Shown here: in pieces, positions 1-8,186 of the stretch
How positions within the stretch are numbered: the stretch's first letter is position 1
How the letters are laid out: every line of letters begins with the position of its first letter
From: Massilia sp. Root133
Lineage (GTDB): Bacteria > Pseudomonadota > Gammaproteobacteria > Burkholderiales > Burkholderiaceae_D
Direction of reading: 5' to 3'
Assembly (NCBI RefSeq): GCF_001426525.1
Contig: NZ_LMEW01000013.1
Coordinates: 41,960-105,959 of the forward strand
Length of the DNA: 64,000 nucleotides
Notes under the pieces: model-generated
Told to the model about the DNA's origin: nothing
Database searches by the model: none
What the model saw: the letters and a program-made list of their open reading frames with translations, nothing else
Position numbers and translations under genes: made by a program

Positions 1-1187
1 ATGATGTGCGCCTGGTCGCGCGTGGCCTGGTAGCTGACGAGGATGCCGTCCTTGATGATGTCCCAGCGCTTGGTCTTGACGCCTTCGTCGTCGTAGCCCA
101 CGTTGCCCAGCGAGCCCGGGGTCGTCTTGTCGGCGACGATGTTCACCAGCGGCGAGCCGTACTTGAACGACTTCGACTCCCATTTATCCAGCGTGGCGAA
201 GCTGGTGCCGGCGTAGTTCGCCTCGTAGCCCAGCACGCGATCCAATTCGGTCGGGTGGCCGACGGATTCGTGGATCGTCAGGTACAGGTGTTCCGGCGAC
301 AGCATCAGGTCGTACTTGCCCGGCGTGACCGACTTCGCGGTCAGCTTGCGCTTGGCGTCGCGGCCCGCGGCGCGCGCGTCCTCGACGATATCGTACGATT
401 TCGTGTACAACGTGGCGACGCCGCCCGCCGCCTTGATCTTGTCTTCCTTGCGGGCGTCCAGGTATTCGTAGCCCATGCCGACCGGCGTCGACAGGCCGCT
501 GCGCGAACGGAACTTGCCGCTGGCCTTGTCCACCGCGGTCGCGGAGAACGGCGCCCACAGGCGCTGCACGTCCTGGTCGATGTACGAACCGTCGGTCGAT
601 GCGAAATACTTCTGCTGGTTCACCTGGAACAGCATCGACTGCATGAAGCTCGCGCCGGCATCCATGCCCGCCTTGTTCGCCGCGATCAGCAGTTCGGCCT
701 TGTCCTTGATGGGCACCGCGCGCCAGTCCTTGACGATGGGGGTTGCCCACGACACCTCGCCCACGCCCTTGACCGGTGCGAGACGGACCGGCTCGGACTG
801 CAGCCTGGCGTTCGCCTTGGCGATCGCCACCGCCTGGCGCGCCGCGCCCGCGATGCCGTCCGGGGTCATGTCGTTGGTGGCGGCGAAGCCGTACGCGCCG
901 TTGACCACCACGCGCACGCCGACGCCGGCCGATTCCGTGTTCGTCACGTTCTCGACGTTCAGGTCGCGGGTGATGATGTACTGGTTGAGATAGCGGCCGA
1001 TGCGCACGTCGCAATAGCTCGCGCCGGCCTTGGTGGCGGCGTTCAGCGCGGTGTCGGCCAGCGCCTTCTTGGCCGCGATGGGCATCGCGGTGAGCAGCTC
1101 CTCGGCGGCGATGGCGTTGCCGAAGACGGGTACCAGCATGGCACCGGCGGTTCCGGCACCGATTTTAAGGAAGGTACGGCGTTCCAT
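1..1187 (-). CDS. tldD: TldD-like metalloprotease with Tat signal (3' end beyond window)
   Basis: Family: TldD/PmbA zinc metalloprotease, usually working as a TldD-TldE pair on small peptides. The zinc motif HExxxH is visible as HESVGH at about residues 306-311. The N-terminus carries a twin-arginine motif (RRTFLK, residues 3-8) followed by a hydrophobic stretch and an AxA-type site, so export by the Tat pathway is predicted; classical E. coli TldD is cytoplasmic. The ATG is preceded by AGGAG at 5-base spacing, which supports this start. About 395 codons are present and the C-terminus runs off the left edge, so a downstream tldE/pmbA partner cannot be checked. A probable sigma-54 promoter lies about 120 bases upstream. 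Family assignment is firm; substrate is unknown. Confidence 0.9.
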   Translation of the reverse strand, partial: MERRTFLKIGAGTAGAMLVPVFGNAIAAEELLTAMPIAAKKALADTALNAATKAGASYCDVRIGRYLNQYIITRDLNVENVTNTESAGVGVRVVVNGAYGFAATNDMTPDGIAGAARQAVAIAKANARLQSEPVRLAPVKGVGEVSWATPIVKDWRAVPIKDKAELLIAANKAGMDAGASFMQSMLFQVNQQKYFASTDGSYIDQDVQRLWAPFSATAVDKASGKFRSRSGLSTPVGMGYEYLDARKEDKIKAAGGVATLYTKSYDIVEDARAAGRDAKRKLTAKSVTPGKYDLMLSPEHLYLTIHESVGHPTELDRVLGYEANYAGTSFATLDKWESKSFKYGSPLVNIVADKTTPGSLGNVGYDDEGVKTKRWDIIKDGILVSYQATRDQAHI

Positions 1188-1307
1188 GGGTTCTCCTGAA
1201 ATCACACACTTCTTTTTGGTCAGCGCCCCGGGTGGCGGGCCGCTCCTTTTTTTACTGCGGGGGTCATGAAGCCGATGCACCTTAGCAGCAAGTTGACGTT
1301 TTGAATA

Positions 1308-1323
1308 GGCAATCTTCATGCCA
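1308..1323 (-). promoter_or_regulatory. Probable sigma-54 (-24/-12) promoter for tldD
   Basis: Read on the minus strand the site is TGGCATG-AAGA-TTGCC, nearly the RpoN consensus TGGCACG-N4-TTGC, with the invariant GG and GC exactly 10 bases apart. It points towards the tldD-like gene; transcription would start near 1297, leaving about 110 bases of leader. Confidence 0.7.
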
Positions 1324-1362
1324 CGTGGCAGGCGGCGGATTTGCACGCGTTCCGGCGTTTTT

Positions 1363-1412
1363 CGGTGTCCGCGACTGTCCGCCCGGTGTCCGCGACAGGT
1401 GGGCCGGACACC
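1363..1412. promoter_or_regulatory. Tandem upstream activator-type sites
   Basis: The 13-mer CGGTGTCCGCGAC occurs at 1363-1375 and 1384-1396, exactly 21 bases apart, about two helical turns. The second copy extends to a perfect TGTC-CGC-GACA inverted repeat (1387-1397). An inverted GGACACC follows at 1406-1412. The sites lie about 70-115 bases upstream of the start predicted from the sigma-54 promoter, where enhancer-binding activators usually bind. The rest of the 1188-1561 intergenic stretch shows no gene. Confidence 0.55.
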
Positions 1413-1561
1413 TCGCATATGCATGCGTCATTACGCCTGGATGCAACACGAGATTACTGAATGGTTACGCGTGAGAATTCGTGCATTTTTATAGTTAAGC
1501 ACCGTGTATATTGCGACGGCAACGTTTGCATGTCACATTTGCACACCAAGACAGGGATTCC

Positions 1562-3103
1562 ATGAAGATCGTTCGCCTTGCGGCGGCCGCCGCAATCGCG
1601 CTGGCCAGCTGCACGCTCCAGGCCCAGGAAATCAGCCAGGCCACCGCCCCGCCAACCGCCGCGCCGCCCGTATCGCCTGCCGTCGAAAACTCGGTCGTCA
1701 AGATCTTCAGCACCCTGCGCCGCCCGGACCCGTTCAAGCCCTGGACCAAGGCCACGCCGCAGGAGATCACCGGATCCGGCGTGGTCATCGAAGGCAAGCG
1801 GATCCTCACCAACGCCCACGTCGTCGGCTACGCGAGCCAGGTGCAGGTGCAGGCGAGCCAGGACGGCGACAAGGTCGGCGCCACCGTCGTCGCCATCGCT
1901 CGCGGCATGGACCTCGCGCTACTGAAATTGGACGACGAATCGTTCTTCGACAAGCACCACCCGGTCAAGCGCACGAGCGTCCTGCCGGACGTGCGCGAGG
2001 CCGTCATGGCCTACGGTTATCCGATGGGCGGCACGTCGCTGTCCGTCACCAAGGGCATCGTCTCGCGCGTCGAATTCGTCCCCTACGGCTACGGCAGCGC
2101 GGGCCTGCGCGTGCAGATCGACGCGCCCATCAACCCCGGCAACAGCGGCGGCCCTGTGATCGACGGCGACAAGATGATCGGTCTCGCGTTCTCGATGGCG
2201 GCGAATGCCCAGAACATCGGCTACGTGATCCCGAACGAGGAAGTGGAACTGTTCCTGCGCGACGTGGCCGACGGCCGCTACGACGGCAAGCCGCTGCTGC
2301 TGGACGATATCCAGACGCTGGAGAACCCGGTCCTGCGCCAGTACCTCAAGCTGGACAACGCGGTCGACGGCGTCGTCGTGCACCGCCCGTACCGCAGCGA
2401 TGCCGCGTACCCGCTGAAGGAATGGGACGTCATCACGCGCATCGGCGACTACCCCATCGACAACCAGGGCATGGTCAGGCTGGGGGCCAACCTGCGCGTG
2501 CGCTTCCAGTACCGCGTGCAGCAGGTCGCGAAAAACGGCAAGGTACCGCTGACCATCGTCCGCGGCGGCAAGACCATGCAGGTACAGGTGCCCGCGAGCG
2601 GCCGGCGTCCCCTGTTGATTCCCGCGCTGGACGGCGACTATCCGTCGTACTTCGTGTACGGCCCGATCGTGTTCTCGCGCGCCACGGCCGAATACCTGTC
2701 CTTCATCAGCAACAACGCGCAACTGCTGAACGCCTACAGCTTCAACGCCAGCCCGCTCGTGACGCACCGCGGCGACGAGCCGGACGCGCAGCGCGAAGAA
2801 CTCGTCGTCATCAGCTCGCCGTTCTTCCCGCACAAGCTCGTGACGGGCTACAGCAACCGCTTCGGCTCCGTCGTCGACTCCGTCAACGGCGTGCCGGTAC
2901 GCAGCCTGCGCCACCTGGTGGCCCTGTTGCGCGACCTGAAGGACGACCTCGTCGTGCTGCGCTTCGACCAGCGCCTGGGCGAGACGATGGTCCTGCCGCG
3001 CCAGGCGATGGTCGACGCCACCGAGGGCGTCCTGCAGGACAACGGCATCCGTTCGCAAGGTTCGCAGGACATGCTGGACGTCTGGAACGGCAAGAAGAAT
3101 TGA
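1562..3103 (+). CDS. Deg/HtrA-like serine protease with PDZ-type C-terminus
   Basis: This is a predicted exported trypsin-fold serine protease of 513 residues. The catalytic triad is visible: His86 (TNAHVV), Asp117 (GMDLALL) and Ser195 (NPGNSGGP). The remaining 300 residues fit PDZ-like regions typical of Deg proteins. The N-terminus is a signal peptide; it holds both an LASC lipobox (Cys17) and an LQA|QE signal peptidase I site, so lipidation is undecided. The ATG at 1562 is preferred over upstream in-frame codons because the signal peptide starts there and a purine-rich AGGGA precedes it. The next gene overlaps its stop (TGATG), implying translational coupling. Substrates are not evident. 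Confidence 0.85.
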   Translation: MKIVRLAAAAAIALASCTLQAQEISQATAPPTAAPPVSPAVENSVVKIFSTLRRPDPFKPWTKATPQEITGSGVVIEGKRILTNAHVVGYASQVQVQASQDGDKVGATVVAIARGMDLALLKLDDESFFDKHHPVKRTSVLPDVREAVMAYGYPMGGTSLSVTKGIVSRVEFVPYGYGSAGLRVQIDAPINPGNSGGPVIDGDKMIGLAFSMAANAQNIGYVIPNEEVELFLRDVADGRYDGKPLLLDDIQTLENPVLRQYLKLDNAVDGVVVHRPYRSDAAYPLKEWDVITRIGDYPIDNQGMVRLGANLRVRFQYRVQQVAKNGKVPLTIVRGGKTMQVQVPASGRRPLLIPALDGDYPSYFVYGPIVFSRATAEYLSFISNNAQLLNAYSFNASPLVTHRGDEPDAQREELVVISSPFFPHKLVTGYSNRFGSVVDSVNGVPVRSLRHLVALLRDLKDDLVVLRFDQRLGETMVLPRQAMVDATEGVLQDNGIRSQGSQDMLDVWNGKKN

Positions 3104-4017
3104 TGGCGCCCGCGTTTTCGTTACGCCGCGCCGCGCTCGGCGCGGCCGTGCTGTCCGCCTGCGTGCCCTGCTTCGCCGCGGCCGCGCAACCGTTACCCAC
3201 GCCGGCCCAGCTGGCTGCGCTGGCCTTTCCCGGCTGGAGCGAGAGCGCGGCCGGCCGCGTGCACAGCGCGGCCTTGCCGCCGCTTCCCGGCACCGGGCAC
3301 GGCATCTACGCCGGCTGGAACGTGGGGCCGAACCGCGTACTCGTCGAACCGAAACTGGTGCTGCGCACGGACCCCTCGCACCTGACCCTCATCGCGGGCC
3401 TCGTGCCGGCCGGGGACGACGGCCGCTCCAGCGCCGTCCAGGCGACGCCGCTGGCACTGGCTGCCTACCAGTTCGAACAGCATGGCGGCACGTGGGGCGT
3501 GAGCGGACGCCAGGGCATCTTCGCGCTGCGCGGCTTTTCCGGCGCCGCCGCCGTGCGCGAGGTCGCGCTGGCCGCGCGCCGCCAGGCCGTTGCGGTGGAA
3601 TACGGCAGTTGCTGGCAGGGTTACTGCGGCACCTGGCTCGCCGTGTACGAAGTCGGCCACGACGCGGTCCGGCGCGAGCCGGCCGTGGAGCTGGCACTGT
3701 CCGGCATCAACGTCGACAGCGCGGCGGATTGCCAGCACCGCCTGGCGCCGCTCGTGAAGCCGCACGCGCAGGACCCCATCGCACGCGACGACGGCGGTGC
3801 GCCGGACACGCATGACTGCTATGCGATCGAGAGCAGCTGGAGCATCGACGCGACGCATGAGCAGCCGGGCGACCTGACCATCCGCTACCAGGGGGCGATC
3901 AGCCGCGCGGAGTCGTATGGGGGGCCGCCGGCGGCGATCGACCAGAAGCAGGTGCTGCGGTACGGGAATGGGAAGTATCGGGCGGTGTCGGGGTACTCGC
4001 CGGTGCCGGCGATTTAA
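3103..4017 (+). CDS. Exported protein of unknown function
   Basis: This 304-residue protein has a positively charged N-terminus, a hydrophobic stretch and a cleavage-like AAA-QP site, so it is predicted to be exported. I recognise no domain. The mature part has four cysteines, two of them close together (SCWQGYC), which could form disulfides. The start ATG overlaps the stop of the upstream Deg-like protease gene, so the two are probably coupled and may act together in the periplasm. Two dispersed repeats follow the stop. Confidence 0.7.
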   Translation: MAPAFSLRRAALGAAVLSACVPCFAAAAQPLPTPAQLAALAFPGWSESAAGRVHSAALPPLPGTGHGIYAGWNVGPNRVLVEPKLVLRTDPSHLTLIAGLVPAGDDGRSSAVQATPLALAAYQFEQHGGTWGVSGRQGIFALRGFSGAAAVREVALAARRQAVAVEYGSCWQGYCGTWLAVYEVGHDAVRREPAVELALSGINVDSAADCQHRLAPLVKPHAQDPIARDDGGAPDTHDCYAIESSWSIDATHEQPGDLTIRYQGAISRAESYGGPPAAIDQKQVLRYGNGKYRAVSGYSPVPAI

Positions 4018-4021
4018 ATAT

Positions 4022-4093
4022 ACCGTCGTCCCCGCGCAGGCGAGGACCCAAGTACATATACCGTCGTCCCCGCGCAGGCGGGGACCCAAGTTT
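4022..4093. repeat. Tandem pair of dispersed REP-like palindromic repeats
   Basis: Two direct copies of a roughly 34-base element (4022-4053 and 4060-4093) contain the palindromic core CCCCGC-GCAGG-CGGGG followed by ACCCAAGT. The same element recurs at 31710-31784 and 55708-55787, each time in different sequence. No transposase accompanies them. Confidence 0.85.
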
Positions 4094-4168
4094 ATCTGAG
4101 TAGCCGCGCACGCAAAATTGGCCCCCTGCCTTCGCTGGGGCGACGGTTCATGGGCCGCAGGCCGATAG

Positions 4169-5791
4169 TCATGGCACCGCTTTCTTCACCGGCGTGAAGT
4201 TCAGATCCTGGAAGTCATAGCTGAAATCCGTCTCCGTCGAGATGGGCTGCATCCGCATCCGCTCGATGCTGCCGTCCGGATTCAGCGCGAACGTGACGTA
4301 CGCATCGGCGTTGAAGTTGCGCTCCTTCCAGCGCACGATGAACGTGTCGTGCTGGTAGTGTTCCAGTTCGCCCGTCAGGTCGGGCGTGCGCGACATCGTC
4401 AGGATCTGTCTGTTCCCCTCATGCTTGATCGTCGCGATGCCGTACCACGGATCCTGGTACTCGCCGTCGTACGCCGCGCGCGCCAGCGACGGTTGCGACT
4501 TCGCCGCGCGCGCGGCGTTCGCCTTGCCGATGCGCGCCAGTTCCTTCGCGTGGTTCTCGTCCTCGACGGCTTTCACGATGCCGATCCAGTCGGTCGCCGC
4601 GGCCGGGTCCAGCATGCGGTCGAGCAGCTGGTATTGCAGCGCGTTCAGCGACCCGCCGCTTTCCGCGTTGGTCAGGATGGCGATGCCCAGCTTCGCTTCC
4701 GGCACCAGCACCACCTTCGAATAAAAGCCCTGCAGCGCGCCGCTGTGCATCGCGACCAGCCTGCCCTGCCAGTCGCGCAGTTGGAAGCCGAGGCCGTACG
4801 CGAGGAAGTTCGGGCGCGTGGCCGCCAGCTTGGGATCGGGCTCGCTGATGCGCATCGGCGTCTGCGCCGTCCACATCTCGCGCGCCTGCTTCGCGCTGTA
4901 CAGGCGAATCTCCTTCCCGTTCGCGTCCGTGCCCACCTTGCCGCCGGCCAGCAGCACGTTCATCCAGCGCGCGATATCCTCGGCATTCGTATTGATGCCG
5001 ACGGCGCCCACGGCGTTCGCCACCGGCATCGCCTTCACGGCCGCGATCCTGTCGTTGATCTTGCTGTGCGCGTTCGCCACGTCCGGATTGCCCGCGTTTT
5101 CCGCAAGGCTCGTCGTCGTGGAGACCATGCCGACCGGCGCGAGGATGCGCTCGTGGATCGTCTCGCCCCACGTCTTGCCCGACTTGGCCGCGATGATCTT
5201 GCCGGCCACGATGTACAGCAGGTTGTCGTACGCGTAGCTGCTGCGGAAGCTCGTGGCGGGGCGGATGAAGCGCAGCTTGTGGATGATCTCGTCGGTCGAG
5301 AAATTCGTCGTGGGCCACCACAGCAGGTCGCCGGCGCCGAGACCCAGGCCGCTGCGGTGCGTGAGCAGGTCGCGCACTGTCATCTCGTGCGTGACGTACG
5401 CGTCGTACATCTGGAAGTCCGGCAGGTGCTTCGTGACCGGATCGTCCCACGCGAGCTTGCCTTCGTCGACGAGCATCGCCAGCGCGGCCGCCGTGAACGC
5501 CTTCGAGTTCGACGCGACCTCGAACAGCGTCTTCGCATCGACCTTGTCCGGCGCGCCCAGCTTGCGCACGCCGAAGCCCTGCGTGGCGACGACCTTGCCG
5601 TCCTTGACGACGGCGATCGCGATGCCGGGCACGTCGAACAGCTTCATCGCGCGTTCGACGTCGGTGGCCAGCCAGGCGTTCAGGGCTGAGGCATCCTGCG
5701 TAATGACGGTTGCGGCGGGGGCGGTGGAGGGTGTCTGCGCCAGTGCGGCGCCGGAGAAAGCGAGCAGGATCGCTGCTGCGATGCGGGTCAT
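4169..5791 (-). CDS. Secreted serine hydrolase, beta-lactamase/PBP4 fold
   Basis: The protein is 540 residues long with a clear signal peptide (cleaved near ALA|QT, residue 19). The class C beta-lactamase-type fold is indicated by SxxK (Ser94-Asn-Ser-Lys97), a YDN tyrosine motif and an HSG motif in place of KTG. The last 120 residues resemble the DUF3471 extension often fused to these hydrolases. Such proteins are usually esterases or D-amino peptidases rather than true beta-lactamases. The gene stands alone, divergent from the GDT1-family transporter. The start is the ATG that begins the signal peptide. Substrate is unknown. Confidence 0.85.
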   Translation of the reverse strand: MTRIAAAILLAFSGAALAQTPSTAPAATVITQDASALNAWLATDVERAMKLFDVPGIAIAVVKDGKVVATQGFGVRKLGAPDKVDAKTLFEVASNSKAFTAAALAMLVDEGKLAWDDPVTKHLPDFQMYDAYVTHEMTVRDLLTHRSGLGLGAGDLLWWPTTNFSTDEIIHKLRFIRPATSFRSSYAYDNLLYIVAGKIIAAKSGKTWGETIHERILAPVGMVSTTTSLAENAGNPDVANAHSKINDRIAAVKAMPVANAVGAVGINTNAEDIARWMNVLLAGGKVGTDANGKEIRLYSAKQAREMWTAQTPMRISEPDPKLAATRPNFLAYGLGFQLRDWQGRLVAMHSGALQGFYSKVVLVPEAKLGIAILTNAESGGSLNALQYQLLDRMLDPAAATDWIGIVKAVEDENHAKELARIGKANAARAAKSQPSLARAAYDGEYQDPWYGIATIKHEGNRQILTMSRTPDLTGELEHYQHDTFIVRWKERNFNADAYVTFALNPDGSIERMRMQPISTETDFSYDFQDLNFTPVKKAVP

Positions 5792-5865
5792 GGATTGCAC
5801 TCTTGGATTCCTCGGATGGTGGAAGCGCGGGGCAGGATAGCATGTTCGCGTCGGCGGCACACCTC

Positions 5866-5874
5866 TGCTATGAT
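5866..5874 (+). promoter_or_regulatory. Extended -10 element upstream of GDT1-family gene
   Basis: TGC-TATGAT matches an extended -10 box. Transcription would begin near 5881, only about four bases before the preferred ATG at 5885, so the message may be almost leaderless. No good -35 is visible. Confidence 0.4.
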
Positions 5875-5884
5875 CCGCCTTTCC

Positions 5885-6460
5885 ATGGATGCCTTCCTCG
5901 TTTCCACCGGCATCGTCGCCCTCGCCGAAATCGGCGACAAGACGCAGTTGCTGGCCTTCCTCCTCGCCGCACGCTTCCGCCGTCCGCTGCCCATCGTGGC
6001 CGGCATCTTCGTCGCGACCATCGCCAACCACGCCTTCGCCGCCGCCGTCGGCGCGCTCGTGAGCCGCCTGCTCGGCCCCGACGTCATGCGCTGGGTGCTG
6101 GGCATCGCCTTCCTCGGCATGGCCGCCTGGATCATGGTGCCGGACGAGATGGACGAGGACGAGGCGCCGCTGGCGCGCTTCGGCGTTTTCCTCACCACGG
6201 TGCTCGCGTTCTTCGTCGCCGAGATGGGCGACAAGACGCAGGTCGCGACCGTCGCCCTGGCCGCGCGCTACGCGTCCGCCGTGGCGGTGGTCGCCGGGAC
6301 GACGCTCGGCATGATGCTCGCGAACGTGCCGGCCGTGTACTTCGGCGACCGGATCGCCGGCCGCGTCCCCTTGAAACTCGTGCACGGCCTGGCGGCGCTG
6401 ATCTTCGCCGTGCTGGGCGTCGCCACCCTGTCCGGCGCGGGCCGCAGCCTGGGCTTCTAG
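5885..6460 (+). CDS. GDT1/TMEM165 (UPF0016) family cation transporter
   Basis: A 191-residue integral membrane protein with the two family signature motifs E-x-G-D-K-T at residues 15-20 and 113-118, each in a hydrophobic repeat. Family members move Mn2+ or Ca2+ out of the cytoplasm in exchange for protons; bacterial members such as MneA export manganese. The protein is the usual size and has about six membrane segments with an acidic cytoplasmic loop (DEMDEDEA). An in-frame ATG at 5870 would add five residues, but it overlaps the -10 element, so 5885 is preferred. No manganese riboswitch was seen in the short upstream region. The stop overlaps the convergent PHP-domain gene. Confidence 0.88.
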   Translation: MDAFLVSTGIVALAEIGDKTQLLAFLLAARFRRPLPIVAGIFVATIANHAFAAAVGALVSRLLGPDVMRWVLGIAFLGMAAWIMVPDEMDEDEAPLARFGVFLTTVLAFFVAEMGDKTQVATVALAARYASAVAVVAGTTLGMMLANVPAVYFGDRIAGRVPLKLVHGLAALIFAVLGVATLSGAGRSLGF

Positions 6461-8091
6461 GGCTGCTGCGTCACCCACACCGGGGCCGACCACAGGATCT
6501 TGCCGTCGTCCTGCGTCACCTTCGCATAATAGAAATGCGCGCCCGGCGCAGGCGCCGTCGTGACGTCGGCCTTGTCGGAGAGCTGGCTCACGTCGCCGTT
6601 GCGTCCCGGGACGCCTTCGATGATCGCCACCGTCGCGGCCTGCCGTCCCGTCGCGCTGGCGTAAGCCACCTGCAGCCGCAGCGCGCCCGTATTGTCGAAG
6701 CGCTCGCCCATCAGGTGGCCGTTCGCGGTGAGGACCACCTGCGCATCCTTGTCCATCGTCGCGAACACGCGGCGGGCACGCACGGCCTCGAGGAAGCTGG
6801 CGCGCGTCAGCGGCACGCCGTTCGGGATCAGCACGGCGCTGCGGTTGCTGTACGACGCGCCCCAGTTGGCGCAGTGGTTGTCCTGGTTGCTGCTGAACGC
6901 CACGTGGTAGCCCGCTTCCAGCAGCTTGTTGCAGGCCAGCTCGAAATTGCTGCGCCGCGTCTCGCCCTCGTTCTCGCTGACGGAAAACGCGGAGCTGTTG
7001 ACCACTTCGCACAAGGCCATCACGGCGTCGCCGTCGGGAGTGTATGCGAGCGGCGTGCCGTTCACGGTGAACTGGCCGGTCAGCGCAGGATGGTTGAACT
7101 GGCCGGTCAGGCCGCGCTGGCGCATCAGCGCGTACAACGCGGCGTAGTCGCTCTTGGCCGTCGGCGTGTCCGCAAGCAGCTCGCCCTTCCCGTTCTTTTC
7201 CCAGCCGAGCAGCTCGTCGCTGTCGAAGATGTTCAGGTGGCCGCCATTGCCGATCACGCCCCATTCCATGCCGTACAGCGCGAGGAAGCCCGGATTCGCA
7301 TCCGAGTAATCGCGCGCCGTCTTCAGGCCGGCCCGGTACAGCGCCTTCGCTTGCGCGGGATCGGCATCCGGGTTCGTGCCGTCCGAACCGTCGTACATGT
7401 GGTTGTGCTCGGAGACCATCAGGAAGTCCAGTCCGTGCCTGCGCGCATACGGATACGCTGCGTCCGGACCGTAGGGCGCCGTCTGCGGGTCTTGCGCGCC
7501 GTGGCAGTTGTCGACGGGGCCGCCGCCGTCGCTGTCGCGCGTCTGGCTGTGCAGGTTGCCGTAATAGACCGTGTACGGCAATGCGCCCGGCGCCGGCATG
7601 GCCATCATGCGTGCACGGCCCGTCGGCAGCGGAGAGAACGCGGGCAGCGCGGGCGTCGGCACGCTGCCGACGGCGATGTCCCACGCCTGGTCGGCCGTCT
7701 CGCTGCCGCTCGCGGCATGCAGGCGCACGCGGTAGATGCCGGGCGTGGGCCGGCGGCCGGCGAGGATGCCCGACCAGCGTACGGCAACGTCACGCGGCGT
7801 GCCGCCCAGCGCCAGCCGCCCCTGCCATTGGGCGACGCGGCGGCCGGACGGCGTGACGAGCTCCAGGCGCCACGTCACGGGACGGCGTGCCTTTCGACCT
7901 GCCTGCAGGCCGGGATACTCGAACGACAAGGTGAACGTGCGCGCATCGCGGACGTCGCCGTGGTACGGCGCGAGCAGGGTCGCATCGAACTCGTTATGTT
8001 CGAGCGTCGCGGCCGGCGCAGCGCTACACCAGGGGTTGAACACGCCGGCCGCGGCCAGCACCAGGGAGAGAGTGGGGATCGAGGTTTTCAT
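6457..8091 (-). CDS. Exported PHP-domain metallohydrolase (CehA/McbA-like)
   Basis: 544 residues with a signal peptide. Residues 30-150 look like a beta-sandwich region. From about residue 175 the polymerase-and-histidinol-phosphatase (PHP) fold begins, with metal-ligand motifs YYGNLHSQT (His181), SEHNH (His229, His231) and FNHP. This arrangement fits the CehA/McbA family of metal-dependent hydrolases, whose known members hydrolyse carbamate or phospho-ester bonds; the substrate here is not predictable. The upstream in-frame ATG at 8133 is rejected because the signal peptide begins at 8091. It lies 95 bases downstream of the Tsx-like channel gene on the same strand. Confidence 0.8.
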   Translation of the reverse strand: MKTSIPTLSLVLAAAGVFNPWCSAAPAATLEHNEFDATLLAPYHGDVRDARTFTLSFEYPGLQAGRKARRPVTWRLELVTPSGRRVAQWQGRLALGGTPRDVAVRWSGILAGRRPTPGIYRVRLHAASGSETADQAWDIAVGSVPTPALPAFSPLPTGRARMMAMPAPGALPYTVYYGNLHSQTRDSDGGGPVDNCHGAQDPQTAPYGPDAAYPYARRHGLDFLMVSEHNHMYDGSDGTNPDADPAQAKALYRAGLKTARDYSDANPGFLALYGMEWGVIGNGGHLNIFDSDELLGWEKNGKGELLADTPTAKSDYAALYALMRQRGLTGQFNHPALTGQFTVNGTPLAYTPDGDAVMALCEVVNSSAFSVSENEGETRRSNFELACNKLLEAGYHVAFSSNQDNHCANWGASYSNRSAVLIPNGVPLTRASFLEAVRARRVFATMDKDAQVVLTANGHLMGERFDNTGALRLQVAYASATGRQAATVAIIEGVPGRNGDVSQLSDKADVTTAPAPGAHFYYAKVTQDDGKILWSAPVWVTQQP

Positions 8092-8140
8092 GATGCAATT
8101 TTTGCAATTGCATGCATGCCGGCCTTGATCCAAGGCTCAT

Positions 8141-8178
8141 AAAATTGTCATTTAGATATTAACTTATTGACAAATTTT
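8141..8178 (-). terminator. AT-rich inverted repeat after the Tsx-like gene
   Basis: AAAATTGTCA (8141-8150) pairs with TGACAAATTTT (8168-8178) across a 17-base loop, just after the channel gene stop. A second small hairpin, GCCTTG-ATC-CAAGGC, lies at 8122-8136. Either could end or attenuate the glucan synthase/channel transcript. Confidence 0.35.
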
Positions 8179-8186
8179 AAGGCCGT

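Noticed and set aside
1331..1345. Plus-strand GG-N10-GC candidate sigma-54 promoter
   Set aside because: Only the invariant dinucleotides match; the opposite-strand site is far closer to consensus and has sites upstream in the right direction.
4022..4093. CRISPR-like array
   Set aside because: Only two near-identical palindromic units with a tiny gap, recurring elsewhere as pairs; this is a REP-type element, not a spacer array.
5792..5884. yybP-ykoY manganese riboswitch before the GDT1 gene
   Set aside because: The region is too short and the -10 box lies next to the ATG, leaving no leader for a riboswitch.
5792..7684. Upstream extension of the serine hydrolase frame to 1,171 codons
   Set aside because: The extension is antisense to the GDT1 gene and out of frame with the PHP-domain gene; the signal peptide at 5791 marks the true start.
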